A stretch of 64,000 nt of DNA from NCBI GenBank assembly GCA_020426505.1, contig JAGQPX010000058.1, positions 1 to 64,000 on the forward strand, read 5' to 3'. The DNA comes from Planctomycetaceae bacterium (GTDB lineage: Bacteria > Planctomycetota > Planctomycetia > Planctomycetales > Planctomycetaceae). This document shows positions 17,468 to 26,325 of the stretch, in pieces. The notes beneath the pieces are model-generated. The model worked only from the letters and a program-made list of their open reading frames with translations. It did no database searches and was not told the DNA's origin. The first letter of the stretch is position 1. The number at the start of each line of letters is the position of its first letter. A program made the translations under genes and the position numbers.

Positions 17468-18493
17468 TCACTCCAGTTGGACCTCGACCTCCCCGGCTGA
17501 CACGATGCGCCCGACCACAACTTTTCGAGAATCGAGGTTACGCACTCTGATCAGTTCCCCCTGTTGGCCGGACTGCAACGCCTCAGCAGTCGGGACGATG
17601 ACCGTGAGCGTTCCGTGTCGCACGACGAGCCGCACGGTATCCCGAGCCGAGATCAATGGCCGCGCCTTTGTCGTGCGGATCGGTTGGAGATCGAGCGATG
17701 ACACAGGTTCGCCAGCGGGAATGGCTCGCCGAACCTGACGATCCAGCAGTTGCGGGATGCTCGAACTCGCATGCCGCACGTCGGTCCAGTCATCTGAAGT
17801 CGTCAGATGGTCAGCCGTCAGCACTGTTCCCTGCACGAGCGGCTCCGAAGCGACCACAACTGCCTGTCGCAACCGCACATCGAACAGTCCATTGACGGTC
17901 TGTTTCAGTTGCCCATCCTTCAGCAGACGGACGGTTAGGCGCACTCGACCGAGCGACGGACGCACAGGGGGCAGAACATCGATCGTGATGTTCTTCTCGC
18001 TCGTCCCCTGATCATCGAACGGGAGGTCAAGAGGAGCAGCCAGTCTGGCACGAACATCCTCACGCGGCACGTCGAGGGCTTGGGCCATCGCCATCGCTGC
18101 GGCGGTCTCGATATCAGTCGACGCATGACTTGAGACCGCCTCTTGCGACACGGTGACCATCTGCGGTCCGCTGACTCGAATCTCACTCTCAGCGTACCCC
18201 GCCAACAACAGACGGATGAGTAACTGCTCGCGAGGCAGAGTGTGTTTTGAATTGTCCTGACTCAGAGACATCACATCGAGTTGGCCAACCCGGGCGACCT
18301 CCTCCGGATCATCGCCTGAGACTTCGGCCAAATGACTGACTCGCACAATCCCCTGGGAGACGCGCACCTGATCGCGAAGTCGAACAGAGACACCTTCCCC
18401 CGCGATCAGCCCGGATGACGAGGTTCCAATAACGGCTGCAACCATGATGGCAATACCATGCAACTGACCGTGAGTGCAGAAAAACAATCTCAC
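17468..18493 (-). CDS. flgA: P-ring assembly chaperone FlgA
   Basis: The protein has 341 residues. I chose the GTG at 18493 because GAGGTGA, overlapping the end of flgG, sits just upstream. An N-terminal hydrophobic segment (residues 12-30) should export it to the periplasm. The C-terminal SAF/ChapFlgA domain, about residues 210-341, shows VQGTVLTADHL, VRRAIPAGEPVSSLDLQP and GELIRVRNLDSRKVVVGRI, all diagnostic. FlgA helps FlgI subunits assemble the P-ring. At 341 residues it is longer than enteric FlgA (about 220), the extra length being an N-terminal domain. Confidence 0.93.
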   Translation of the reverse strand: MRLFFCTHGQLHGIAIMVAAVIGTSSSGLIAGEGVSVRLRDQVRVSQGIVRVSHLAEVSGDDPEEVARVGQLDVMSLSQDNSKHTLPREQLLIRLLLAGYAESEIRVSGPQMVTVSQEAVSSHASTDIETAAAMAMAQALDVPREDVRARLAAPLDLPFDDQGTSEKNITIDVLPPVRPSLGRVRLTVRLLKDGQLKQTVNGLFDVRLRQAVVVASEPLVQGTVLTADHLTTSDDWTDVRHASSSIPQLLDRQVRRAIPAGEPVSSLDLQPIRTTKARPLISARDTVRLVVRHGTLTVIVPTAEALQSGQQGELIRVRNLDSRKVVVGRIVSAGEVEVQLE

Positions 18494-18497
18494 GAAG

Positions 18498-19295
18498 TCA
18501 CCTCACAATGTCGGTTGTGGTCGATAACATCTCGTCACCGGCCCGGATCGCTCGCGAATTGATCTCATAGGCCCGCTGGGCAGAGATCAGCGAGATGAGT
18601 TCGGTCACGACCTCGACGTTGGAACCTTCCAGGAATCCCTGCCGCAGCGTGCCGAGTCCGTCCTGACCGGGGACACCGAGAACTTCAGCACCTGAAGCGG
18701 GAGTCGCTGCGTACAGGTTTGCCCCCTCGCTGCTGAGTCCGGCCGGGTTGAGAAACCTTGCGAGTTGAATTTGCCCCAAGGTCACTGCGGTGTCGGTGCT
18801 TCCCGATTGAATGCCGGTGACCGTACCGTCCGCACCGATATTGATCTTGCTGAGACTCACCCCGTCCTGCACCGTCACCCCACCGTCAATGAGATATCCA
18901 TCGCCCGTGACAAGTTGCCCTTGGGAATCGAGGCGAAGCGCTCCATCGCGAGTGTATCGCGCTTCACCGCTGGGGAGCTGAACTTTGATGAAGCCGTCTC
19001 CTTCAATCGCAACATCTAGCGGATTGCCGGTCTGTGCATAGCTGCCGGTCGTGAAGACCTTGGTCGTGCCGACGGCTCGCACACCACTTCCGATCTGGAG
19101 TCCCGTAGGCGACTGCTGGCCGGCAGCGACTTCGGTTCCAGCCGGGTTGAGAGTGGCGTAGACCAAGTCTGCGAAGTCTATATGACTTCGCTTGAACCCA
19201 TTGGTGTTCACGTTGGCGAGGTTGTTGGCCGTGGCATCGATCAACAACTCCTGCGCCTTCATGCCGGTGGCACTGGTGTAAAGAGCACGAAGCAT
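18498..19295 (-). CDS. flgG: Distal rod protein FlgG
   Basis: The protein has 265 residues, close to the usual 260. It begins LRALYTSATGMKAQELLIDA with TANNLANVNTNGFKRS, the exact FlgG start, and ends with SNVEVVTELISLISAQRAYE and ALNs-type tail residues. The GDGFIKVQLPSGEARYTRDG segment in the middle is the rod/hook signature. It builds the distal rod that passes through the P and L rings encoded just downstream. Position after flgF and before flgA is canonical. Confidence 0.97.
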   Translation of the reverse strand: MLRALYTSATGMKAQELLIDATANNLANVNTNGFKRSHIDFADLVYATLNPAGTEVAAGQQSPTGLQIGSGVRAVGTTKVFTTGSYAQTGNPLDVAIEGDGFIKVQLPSGEARYTRDGALRLDSQGQLVTGDGYLIDGGVTVQDGVSLSKINIGADGTVTGIQSGSTDTAVTLGQIQLARFLNPAGLSSEGANLYAATPASGAEVLGVPGQDGLGTLRQGFLEGSNVEVVTELISLISAQRAYEINSRAIRAGDEMLSTTTDIVR

Positions 19296-19350
19296 CGGTT
19301 CTCGTTCTCAAAAGTATGTTGAACTGAAGGTATGGACGAAGTCTGTTCGA

Positions 19351-20085
19351 CTAGCCTCTCGGTTTCACGTTCTGCTCGACAGCTCGAGCGATGATCTGCA
19401 GGGCTCGTGAGGCTGCTTCGTACTGCCGCATGCCGTCGATCATGCGGACCATCTCCATGACCGGACTCACGTTGGATCGCTCGCGGACCCCCTGGAGGAT
19501 CACGCTGTCGCCGGGGAGTGGTTCAAGATTGTCCGGCGCTTGAAACAGAGAGACGCCTGCAGGAGTCAGGAGATCGGGTCGATCGAAGCGGGCCGTCTCC
19601 AATCGCCCGACCTCCTGTTCTCCTTGCACGATGCGTCCTTCGGAAGTGATCGCCAGTTGTTCGGTGGATGCCCCCGGCGAGAGTGTAATCGTGCCGCCCT
19701 CGCCCCGGACCGGCAGGCCGTCGACGGTGACGAGCGTTCCTTCGTTGTTGAGTTGAAAGGCTCCATTCCGTGTGTAGAGCGGACCATCGGGACCTTCGAT
19801 GACGAAGAAACCGTCTCCCTGCAATGCAACATCAAGAGATCGGCCGGTCTGCTGAAACGGCCCCGGCGTGAAGTCGACATGAACTGCCTGATGCTCGGTT
19901 CCCAGCGACTCACGTACAAACTGGGATTGCTGAGCCTGATTCAATGCGGACTCAAAGGTGCCATCCTGCACGATGCGGCGGCGGTAACCCACATGATCAG
20001 CATGGGCGATGTTATGCGAGATGACCTCATGCCGGTCTGCGGCTGAGTCCATGGCGGTCGCTGCGCTGTAGAGTCCGTTCAGCAT
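19351..20085 (-). CDS. flgF: Proximal rod protein FlgF
   Basis: The protein has 244 residues. I chose the ATG at 20085 (MLNGLYSAATAMDS) because AGGGA precedes it by seven bases. An in-frame TTG at 20100 is the alternative. The rod signature VISHNIAHADHVGYRRR, the DGFFVIEGPDGPLYTRNG segment and the tail SNVSPVMEMVRMIDGMRQYE place it in the FlgF/FlgG family. Its position before flgG makes FlgF the natural name. It is the first gene of operon A, which runs leftward and diverges from fliL. Confidence 0.9.
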   Translation of the reverse strand: MLNGLYSAATAMDSAADRHEVISHNIAHADHVGYRRRIVQDGTFESALNQAQQSQFVRESLGTEHQAVHVDFTPGPFQQTGRSLDVALQGDGFFVIEGPDGPLYTRNGAFQLNNEGTLVTVDGLPVRGEGGTITLSPGASTEQLAITSEGRIVQGEQEVGRLETARFDRPDLLTPAGVSLFQAPDNLEPLPGDSVILQGVRERSNVSPVMEMVRMIDGMRQYEAASRALQIIARAVEQNVKPRG

Positions 20086-20515
20086 CGTCGTCCCTGACAA
20101 TGTTCACACTGCGAAGTAAGCAGGCGATCAACAGATACAAATCGCATGCCAGTCGAGGTGTCTTGCCTTCTTCGCCAGCGCGGGATCTCGTGCAACGGCC
20201 ATTGCACACAGTGACTTGCGACGATCGGACGTGCATCGCAAGTCTGGTTGAGAGAGCAAAGCGGTCCGGAAGGAGATTCCGGCCGGTGGTTCGAATGTTC
20301 CGCCCTTCACAGTGAGTGGCCCCATTCATGCTGGCATTTACGCCGATGTGCGGGTCTTCACCGCATCCCGACCCAAACGACCTTTACAGCCTGCCTAACC
20401 CTCACGGTCGAGTCGCCAAGCTTCCGAAGACAACTGAAGGACACCGTCGTCCCTTTTGCGAATCTGCGACGGATTGCCCTCCCACTCCTTTTGAATGCAG
20501 ACATTCCCGACGGCC
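20086..20515. other. Divergent regulatory region between flgF and fliL operons
   Basis: About 430 bases separate the oppositely oriented operons A and B, so both promoters should lie here. One sigma-54-like element facing fliL is listed separately. I could not find a comparable element facing flgF, nor a clear sigma-28 box. No gene with support is present. Confidence 0.5.
20317..20332 (+). promoter_or_regulatory. Candidate sigma-54 promoter for the fliL operon
   Basis: The sequence TGGCCCCATTCATGCT has the GG-N10-GC spacing of -24/-12 promoters, with TGGC at -24 and TGC at -12 (consensus TGGCACG-N4-TTGC). Transcription would start near 20342, about 150-175 bases before fliL. A sigma-54 activator is encoded in the same locus. 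GG-N10-GC alone occurs by chance about once in 256 positions, so the extra matches matter but do not prove it. Confidence 0.35.
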
Positions 20516-21037
20516 ATGGCTGACGACACCGACACACAAGCCAACGACGAGCAACAGGATGAAGGTCGACAAGGACCTGGAAAGGTTGTCTGGGCAGCGT
20601 TCGGACTGCTGACGATGGCCGGAGGCTTTGCAGTTCCGTATTTCCTTCAGGCAGGCGGCCAGGCCGAAGCTGAACAGACAGCCAGCCACGACTCCGACGA
20701 CGGAGAAATGCTCAAGGACATTGCCTTTGTCCCGTTTGGAGAAGTCACTGTGAACCTCGATGAGGGGCGGTTGAACCGGTACCTCCGCGTCAGCATCACG
20801 TTGCAAATTGACAAGTCCGACGAGGAATCTATCACGAAACTCCTCGAACGACGCAAAGCCATGCTACGGAACTGGCTGCTAAGTCATCTCTCGGACAAAG
20901 CCATGGACGATGTCCGCGGTGCGTCCGGGCAAAACCGGTTGCGACGTGAAATTGCTGATCACTTCAACACGACCTTGTTCAGTGATGGATACGACCGCAT
21001 CCACGACGTGCTCTTTGAGGAGTTTAACGTCCAATGA
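20516..21037 (+). CDS. fliL: Flagellar basal-body stator-associated protein FliL
   Basis: The protein has 173 residues if it starts at the ATG at 20516. An ATG at 20495 would add seven, and neither has a clear ribosome site. A charged N-terminal tail is followed by one membrane span (VVWAAFGLLTMAGGFAVPYF) and a periplasmic domain with FGEVTVNLDEGRLNRYLRVS and the C-terminal VLFEEFNVQ, all FliL hallmarks. FliL surrounds MotB linkers and supports the stator. It is the first gene of operon B, and its stop overlaps fliM. Confidence 0.9.
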   Translation: MADDTDTQANDEQQDEGRQGPGKVVWAAFGLLTMAGGFAVPYFLQAGGQAEAEQTASHDSDDGEMLKDIAFVPFGEVTVNLDEGRLNRYLRVSITLQIDKSDEESITKLLERRKAMLRNWLLSHLSDKAMDDVRGASGQNRLRREIADHFNTTLFSDGYDRIHDVLFEEFNVQ

Positions 21038-21939
21038 AATCCAATCCTGACTCCGTTGAGGCGTATGACTTCCGCATTCCGCGACGCTTGCTTGCGACAT
21101 CACGTCAAACGCTCGAACGTTGGCTGATTGTCGGATGTACTCAAACGGCAGAACGATGGAGACATCTGAATCTGGACGTCTCGCTGTCACATGTGGAGAC
21201 GCGGACGCTCTCGCTGGATATCGCGCTGAAGTCACTTGCAGATCCCGGTTGGGGAATGCAGGCTGCCGTGGGAGTCCGTTCATTTCCGACTATCATGGCC
21301 AGCCAGCCGGGTTGGCTGAGAGTGTTGGCGAGCCGATTGCTCGGCGAGGACCAGGCTTCGGACCAAACCCATGCTCCGCTGACGGCGATCGAAGAATCGA
21401 TGGCCGAGTTACTTTTTCAGGAGCTCACGACCGCACTTAGTGAGGCTTGGCCGGGGGCTGAGCCGCTGGACATCAGACTCGGGGAGGCCATTCGTCGTCC
21501 ACAGCGAACACGACTGTTCGCTCCTCGCACGACACTGACGGTCGTCACCTTTCAGATCGAGTCTGACGGTCACAGCGGGAACCTCGTCTGGGTCCTGCCT
21601 CAGTCAGAGATCGAAGATCTGATCGAAATCGAATGTACTCTCCCCGATGCCCCGCGAGTCACTCCCAATTCCGACATCCCGTGGTTTGTGCGAGGGATGA
21701 CCGTCCCATTGACGGTCGAGTTGGGGAGATTGACGTTGTCAATGACCGAACTGACGTCGCTGCAAACGGGTGACGTCATTGTCCTCGACCAGTCCCCCTC
21801 CAGCCTGTTGATGGCTCGAATCGGCGGTGCGATGAAGTTTCGTGGGCGACCCGGCCATATGGGAAACAGACGGTGTCTGGAGATTGAACAGGTCCTCAAT
21901 AACAACCCTTTGCTGTCCTCTGATATGTCCCACGTGTGA
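21034..21939 (+). CDS. fliM: Flagellar switch protein FliM, short form without CheY-binding peptide
   Basis: The protein has 301 residues against about 330-350 usual. It begins almost at the conserved YDFRIPRRL, so the N-terminal LSQxEIDALL peptide that binds CheY-P is missing. The middle domain where GGxG normally contacts FliG reads RLLGEDQAS. The C-terminal SpoA domain (residues about 215-295) is recognisable: VPLTVELGRLTLSMTELTSL and LQTGDVIVLD. It overlaps fliL and fliN by four bases each. C-ring membership is clear from position and domain. The missing motifs suggest unusual or absent chemotactic switching. Confidence 0.85.
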   Translation: MKSNPDSVEAYDFRIPRRLLATSRQTLERWLIVGCTQTAERWRHLNLDVSLSHVETRTLSLDIALKSLADPGWGMQAAVGVRSFPTIMASQPGWLRVLASRLLGEDQASDQTHAPLTAIEESMAELLFQELTTALSEAWPGAEPLDIRLGEAIRRPQRTRLFAPRTTLTVVTFQIESDGHSGNLVWVLPQSEIEDLIEIECTLPDAPRVTPNSDIPWFVRGMTVPLTVELGRLTLSMTELTSLQTGDVIVLDQSPSSLLMARIGGAMKFRGRPGHMGNRRCLEIEQVLNNNPLLSSDMSHV

Positions 21940-22364
21940 GTCCCATGACAGAGTCCTCTCCCGTCGACACCCCTGACACAACTCCTGACACAGCCGCGTC
22001 AGCGGACGCGCCGGTTGGTGTCCATCCTGCGGAGTTCCCCGAGATGACGAATCCAACAAGGCATGGAACAGAACTGCCGCTCGACCGTTTTCTGGACGTC
22101 TCACTCCAGGCATCAGTCGAGTTGGGGCAGGTTGAGATGTCCATTGGTGAAGTCCTCAAACTGGGCGAAGGGGCAGTCGTGCAACTGAATCGTGAAGTGA
22201 CTGACCCTGTGGACATCTTCGTCCAGGGGATTCGGCTGGCCCAGGGCGAAGTCGTCATTGTGGAAGACTCGTATGCGGTCCGCATCACTCAGGTGGAAAG
22301 AGGCCAACTCGGCCAAATGCACGCGCAGCCAAGCAACGTCAACACGGAGGGAGCGACGTCATGA
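21936..22364 (+). CDS. fliN: C-ring protein FliN
   Basis: The protein has 142 residues. The first 50 residues are acidic and Pro/Thr-rich. The SpoA domain follows: LDVSLQASVELGQVEMSIGE, then LKLGEGAVVQLNREVTDPVD and VRITQVE. FliN forms the lower rim of the C-ring and docks FliH-FliI. Starts and stops overlap neighbours by four bases (ATGA), so fliM-fliN-fliO are translationally coupled. The family assignment is secure. Confidence 0.93.
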   Translation: MSPMTESSPVDTPDTTPDTAASADAPVGVHPAEFPEMTNPTRHGTELPLDRFLDVSLQASVELGQVEMSIGEVLKLGEGAVVQLNREVTDPVDIFVQGIRLAQGEVVIVEDSYAVRITQVERGQLGQMHAQPSNVNTEGATS

Positions 22365-23044
22365 GTCAAGCACCGCATCCCACCAATCGATCATCCCTCC
22401 GGAGAGTGGAGACCTCTGGTATTGCAGTCATCTGTCTCCTCGCCTTCTGTGTGGGCGCAGACTGCTGCGCCGATGAACCACAACGGATCTCAGCAGAAGT
22501 GCAGGCAGAGGCGATCCATCTCAGCCTCGCCCCCGAAGGCGTATTCTCGAACACGAGAGAGGATTCGTTGGTCCTTGCCTCATTCGAGACCGCTGGCGAG
22601 GAGTCACAGGGGCATGACACGTCGCTCGCTCAGCATGAGACACCGCGGTCAAATCATGAGTCCGAGACCTCACGCGACTGGAACCCATCGACCGCTCGCC
22701 TTGCGGGACTTTCTGGAGCTTCAGGAGAGCGGCAGTCGCTGACGGATCTGCTGCCGCGACTTGTCGGAGTGACGGTTTTCGTGCTTGCCACGTGTGCTGC
22801 CTCGCTGTGGCTTGCCCGACGTTGGCTGCAGAAGAATGAGAGAGGGTTCCTCGCTGAGAAGTCCACGCGACTGGAGGTCACGGAGACGTTGTCGCTTGCG
22901 ACGCACAGCCAGTTGCACGTGATCAGAATCGACGATCGAGAGTTTCTCGCAGCCGTGAACACTCAGGGAATTCAACAAGTGGTCACGATCCCACCAGCGT
23001 TCGGGGATCTGGTCCACGCCTATGATCGGCAGGCGACCGCATGA
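22361..23044 (+). CDS. fliO: FliO-like export gate assembly protein
   Basis: The protein has 227 residues. A signal-like hydrophobic segment at residues 18-34 is followed by a Ser/Glu-rich periplasmic part, then a membrane span at about 129-150 (LVGVTVFVLATCAASLWLA). A cytosolic tail reads RLEVTETLSLATHSQLHVIR and IDDREFLAAV, the FliO pattern. FliO helps assemble the FliP ring of the export gate. The gene overlaps fliN and fliP. FliO is poorly conserved, so the name rests on the tail motif and the fliN-fliO-fliP order. Confidence 0.82.
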   Translation: MSQAPHPTNRSSLRRVETSGIAVICLLAFCVGADCCADEPQRISAEVQAEAIHLSLAPEGVFSNTREDSLVLASFETAGEESQGHDTSLAQHETPRSNHESETSRDWNPSTARLAGLSGASGERQSLTDLLPRLVGVTVFVLATCAASLWLARRWLQKNERGFLAEKSTRLEVTETLSLATHSQLHVIRIDDREFLAAVNTQGIQQVVTIPPAFGDLVHAYDRQATA

Positions 23045-23721
23045 CAGAGACAACCCTACTGATGGAGAAGATCGCCGAGGGGGGTGCGGCTGAATCACTC
23101 GCGCCGCACTTGCAGGTTGCCCTGTTCATGGGGGCGCTGGCATTGCTGTCGACCGCCTTGGTGACGCTGACAGCATTCACACGTATCGTGATCGTGCTTT
23201 CGTTCGTCCGACGAGCCCTTTCGACGCAGGAGATTCCGCCGACGCCGGTGATCCTGGGTCTGGCTCTGTTTCTGACCTTCTTCGTGATGGGACCGACATT
23301 GGAGTCCATCGATCAACATGCTGTTCGGCCGTACCTGGACGACCAAATCACTGGAGTGGAAGCATTCTCGGAAGGTATGACCGTCATGCGTGCCTTCATG
23401 CTCCAAAACACGCGGAGAGATGATCTTCTCGCTTTCATCGAATTGGCGAAGGCCGAAGCCATCGAGACACCTGAGAAGACACCGTGGCGAATTCTGATTC
23501 CCGCATTCGTCACCAGTGAATTGAAGACCGCATTCATTATGGGGTTCTGTGTCTATGTGCCCTTCCTGTTGATCGACCTGGTGATCTCCGTCGTTCTGAT
23601 GTCTCTGGGCATGATGATGATGCCGCCTGTGGTTGTCTCGACCCCCTTCAAGTTGCTGCTGTTCGTCCTCGTCGATGGCTGGCAACTCATCGTGCAAGGG
23701 TTGAGTGCAAGCTTCCACTGA
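23041..23721 (+). CDS. fliP: Export gate protein FliP
   Basis: The protein has 226 residues. The sequence LTAFTRIVIVLSFVRRALST, GLALFLTFFVMGP, LIPAFVTSELKTAFIMGF and VVLMSLGMMMMPP are textbook FliP, with four membrane spans. FliP forms the core of the type III export gate with FliQ and FliR, whose genes are 21 kb away in operon E. There is no long signal peptide as in enteric FliP. The start overlaps fliO by four bases. Confidence 0.97.
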   Translation: MTETTLLMEKIAEGGAAESLAPHLQVALFMGALALLSTALVTLTAFTRIVIVLSFVRRALSTQEIPPTPVILGLALFLTFFVMGPTLESIDQHAVRPYLDDQITGVEAFSEGMTVMRAFMLQNTRRDDLLAFIELAKAEAIETPEKTPWRILIPAFVTSELKTAFIMGFCVYVPFLLIDLVISVVLMSLGMMMMPPVVVSTPFKLLLFVLVDGWQLIVQGLSASFH

Positions 23722-23777
23722 CGAGACCCCGTACACGACTTGTCGAAACCGGAATGGATTCCTTCTGACAACAGTTC

Positions 23778-25922
23778 ATGTCCTCAATGCTTGACAACGC
23801 GAAGAAGTTGACGGTGCCCTGGTACCAGCAGAGCGAACTTCTGCTGTCGATCGCGCTGTTGGCATCATTCGGCGTGATGCTGCTGCCGTTGCCGACGTTT
23901 CTGCTTGACATGTTGCTGGCTCTCAATCTGGCTCAGGCAGCGTTGTTGTTGTTGATCACTCTCGGCACACGGCATCCGCTGGAGCTATCGGTGTTCCCTT
24001 CTCTGTTGTTGCTGCTGACGCTGTTTCGGCTGACCCTGAACATCGCGACCACGCGACTCATTTTGCTGGAAGCGGATGCGGGTCGGATCGTCTCCACGTT
24101 CGGTAGCCTTGTCGTGGGGGGGAATCTCGTTGTCGGTCTCGTGATCTTCCTGATCCTGGTGATCATTCAATTTGTGGTGATCACGAAAGGCTCGGGACGA
24201 ATCTCAGAGGTAGCCGCACGGTTCACACTGGATGCCTTGCCGGGTAAGCAGATGGCCATCGATGCAGAATTGAATGCGGGCGTCATCACGATGGACGTTG
24301 CCCGTGAGCGGCGAGACAGTCTCACCCGTGAGACCGACTTCTATGGATCGATGGACGGTGCCGGCAAATTCGTGCGCGGCGACGCGATCGCCGGGTTGAT
24401 CATTACAGCTGTCAACCTGGTTGGCGGCGTCGTGATCGGCGTGACCGATGGGCTCAGCTTCGTGGATTCGATGCGGACCTATTCGATCCTCACCGTCGGC
24501 GATGGACTCGTTTCACAAATCCCGGCACTGATCATCGCGACGAGTGCAGGCATCCTGGTCACCAAATCAACCTCGGATTCTGATCTCGGCGATGAAATCG
24601 GGGACCAGATCCTTCGCAACGAGCGACCGCTGTGGACCGGTGCAGCCATGTTAGCTTTGCTGTCACTTCTGCCCGGATTCCCAAGGGTGCCCTTCCTGAT
24701 TCTCTCCGCCGGCTTGCTGATCTATCTGAACCGCAAGTCCTCCAAGCCGGTTCCGGAAGCAGCCCCCGATTCGACTAATCCGACAGATGATCCCGAAGAC
24801 CGCGAGCAGTTGGATGAGTTCCTGATACGCGAACGTGCATCGCTTGAGGTGGGATCGCGACTGATCCCGCTGGTGACGTCGTCGCAGAGCAAAGGGATCG
24901 CCGAGCGAATCACACGGTTGCGACGCGAGTTCGCCAGATCATATGGCTTGTGGATCCCCCCGATTCGTGTCGTCAGCAATCTCGAACTCGCCTCGGATGC
25001 GTACCGAGTGAGGATCGCCGGCCGAGAAGTCGCGGCTGGAGAGATTCGTATCGGCCAATTGCTGGCGATCACTCCCGAAGGACGTACGACAGACATCCCG
25101 GGAGAAGACACCTCTGAACCCGCTTTCGGACTCGCTGCTCGATGGATCGATCGAAACCATCAGCGACAAGCGGAGATGGCCGGTTGTACTGTCGTCGATC
25201 CCGTCAGTGTACTCATCACACATCTGGGCGAACTACTTAAACAACACGGCCATGAATTGATTTCTCGTGAAGACCTCAGACTCATGCTGAATCGCGTGCG
25301 AGAGTTTGCTCCGACGATTGTCGAAGAACTCAAGCCGGATGTGATCAAGATGGGAACGTTGCACCGAGTCATCACGAAACTCGCCGCTGAACGAGTGCCC
25401 ATGGCCGATCTGTCGCTCGTATTGGAGTCGATTGGAAACCATGCCCTGACGATCAAGGACGCAGACGAACTCGTCGAGCATGTGCGCGGTGATCTTGGCC
25501 CGGTCATCTGTGAAACATATCGAGACGAATTGGGGAGTGTGCAAGTCATTTCAATGCATCCCCATCTGGAAGCTGGCATGCGTGAACGACTACAGGATGG
25601 TCAGCTGCTTTTGGGCGCGGCGCCTCTCGAACGCCTGCTCGGCAAGATCGGCAAACAGGTCGAGGATTCGCGACGCCGACAACTGCCATTGGCCTTGCTC
25701 ACCGACACCAGCATGCGACGTCCTCTTGCCCGCATCCTCAGCCGAGCGATCCCTGAGTTAGGTGTGCTCAGTTATCAGGAAATCCCCAACAACCTCACCA
25801 TCCATCCAGTGACGATGCTTCGTCCGGAGGACGTGTTCGACGTGCCGGCAGAAGCTCAGACGACGTCAGGACATCCAACACCTTCGACAGTCCCTCGGCC
25901 CAACCTGGTCCCGGCTGCTTGA
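23778..25922 (+). CDS. flhA: Export gate/ring protein FlhA
   Basis: The protein has 714 residues, near the family norm of about 690-710. The N-terminal half holds about eight membrane helices with LSVFPSLLLLLTLFRLTLNI and the FHIPEP-region GKQMAIDAELNAGVI. The cytosolic half (from about residue 345) forms the nonameric ring that receives substrates and chaperones. It lies 56 bases after fliP in operon B. No flhF or flhG follows, as it would in many polar flagellates. Confidence 0.97.
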   Translation: MSSMLDNAKKLTVPWYQQSELLLSIALLASFGVMLLPLPTFLLDMLLALNLAQAALLLLITLGTRHPLELSVFPSLLLLLTLFRLTLNIATTRLILLEADAGRIVSTFGSLVVGGNLVVGLVIFLILVIIQFVVITKGSGRISEVAARFTLDALPGKQMAIDAELNAGVITMDVARERRDSLTRETDFYGSMDGAGKFVRGDAIAGLIITAVNLVGGVVIGVTDGLSFVDSMRTYSILTVGDGLVSQIPALIIATSAGILVTKSTSDSDLGDEIGDQILRNERPLWTGAAMLALLSLLPGFPRVPFLILSAGLLIYLNRKSSKPVPEAAPDSTNPTDDPEDREQLDEFLIRERASLEVGSRLIPLVTSSQSKGIAERITRLRREFARSYGLWIPPIRVVSNLELASDAYRVRIAGREVAAGEIRIGQLLAITPEGRTTDIPGEDTSEPAFGLAARWIDRNHQRQAEMAGCTVVDPVSVLITHLGELLKQHGHELISREDLRLMLNRVREFAPTIVEELKPDVIKMGTLHRVITKLAAERVPMADLSLVLESIGNHALTIKDADELVEHVRGDLGPVICETYRDELGSVQVISMHPHLEAGMRERLQDGQLLLGAAPLERLLGKIGKQVEDSRRRQLPLALLTDTSMRRPLARILSRAIPELGVLSYQEIPNNLTIHPVTMLRPEDVFDVPAEAQTTSGHPTPSTVPRPNLVPAA

Positions 25923-25978
25923 ATCCCCACTCAGTCAATTTGAAATGGTCATCATGAGACACACGCATCGGAGCTTCC

Positions 25979-26194
25979 TTGAGACACTCATCCGAACATC
26001 GCGAAACCCCGGCGCCGTGGCCTGTTGCCATCGGACTTCTCGCGGCGTCAATGACGACGATGCTGGGATGCATCGTCGGTCACGAGCAGGAGACCATCCT
26101 CCTGCGATGCACGATTTCAGGTTTGGTTGTCTGGTGGTTGGCAACCAGCGTTCGAAGTGTCTGGCGATTCGTCACAGCCGAAAGCAACGCATGA
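25979..26194 (+). CDS. Small membrane protein between flhA and fliA
   Basis: The protein has 71 residues and two predicted membrane helices (WPVAIGLLAASMTTMLG and TISGLVVWWLATSVRSVW). The start would be TTG at 25979, because GGAG sits five bases before it and a stop lies upstream in frame. There is no ATG before the first helix. I do not recognise the family. Its place between flhA and fliA on the same strand suggests a flagellar role, perhaps an export-gate or regulator helper. It could be a false gene, but the clean helix-loop-helix layout argues for coding. Confidence 0.5.
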   Translation: MRHSSEHRETPAPWPVAIGLLAASMTTMLGCIVGHEQETILLRCTISGLVVWWLATSVRSVWRFVTAESNA

Positions 26195-26325
26195 TCCCTC
26201 GGAGTCCCGACAACTCCTTCGCAACAATCATTCTCGATTCACAACGTCTCCCTAGCGTGTGATGAATTGAGAGAAACCTTCGACCACGCCTCATCACGAT
26301 TTCCCTTCAAACGGAGTAACGCGAC

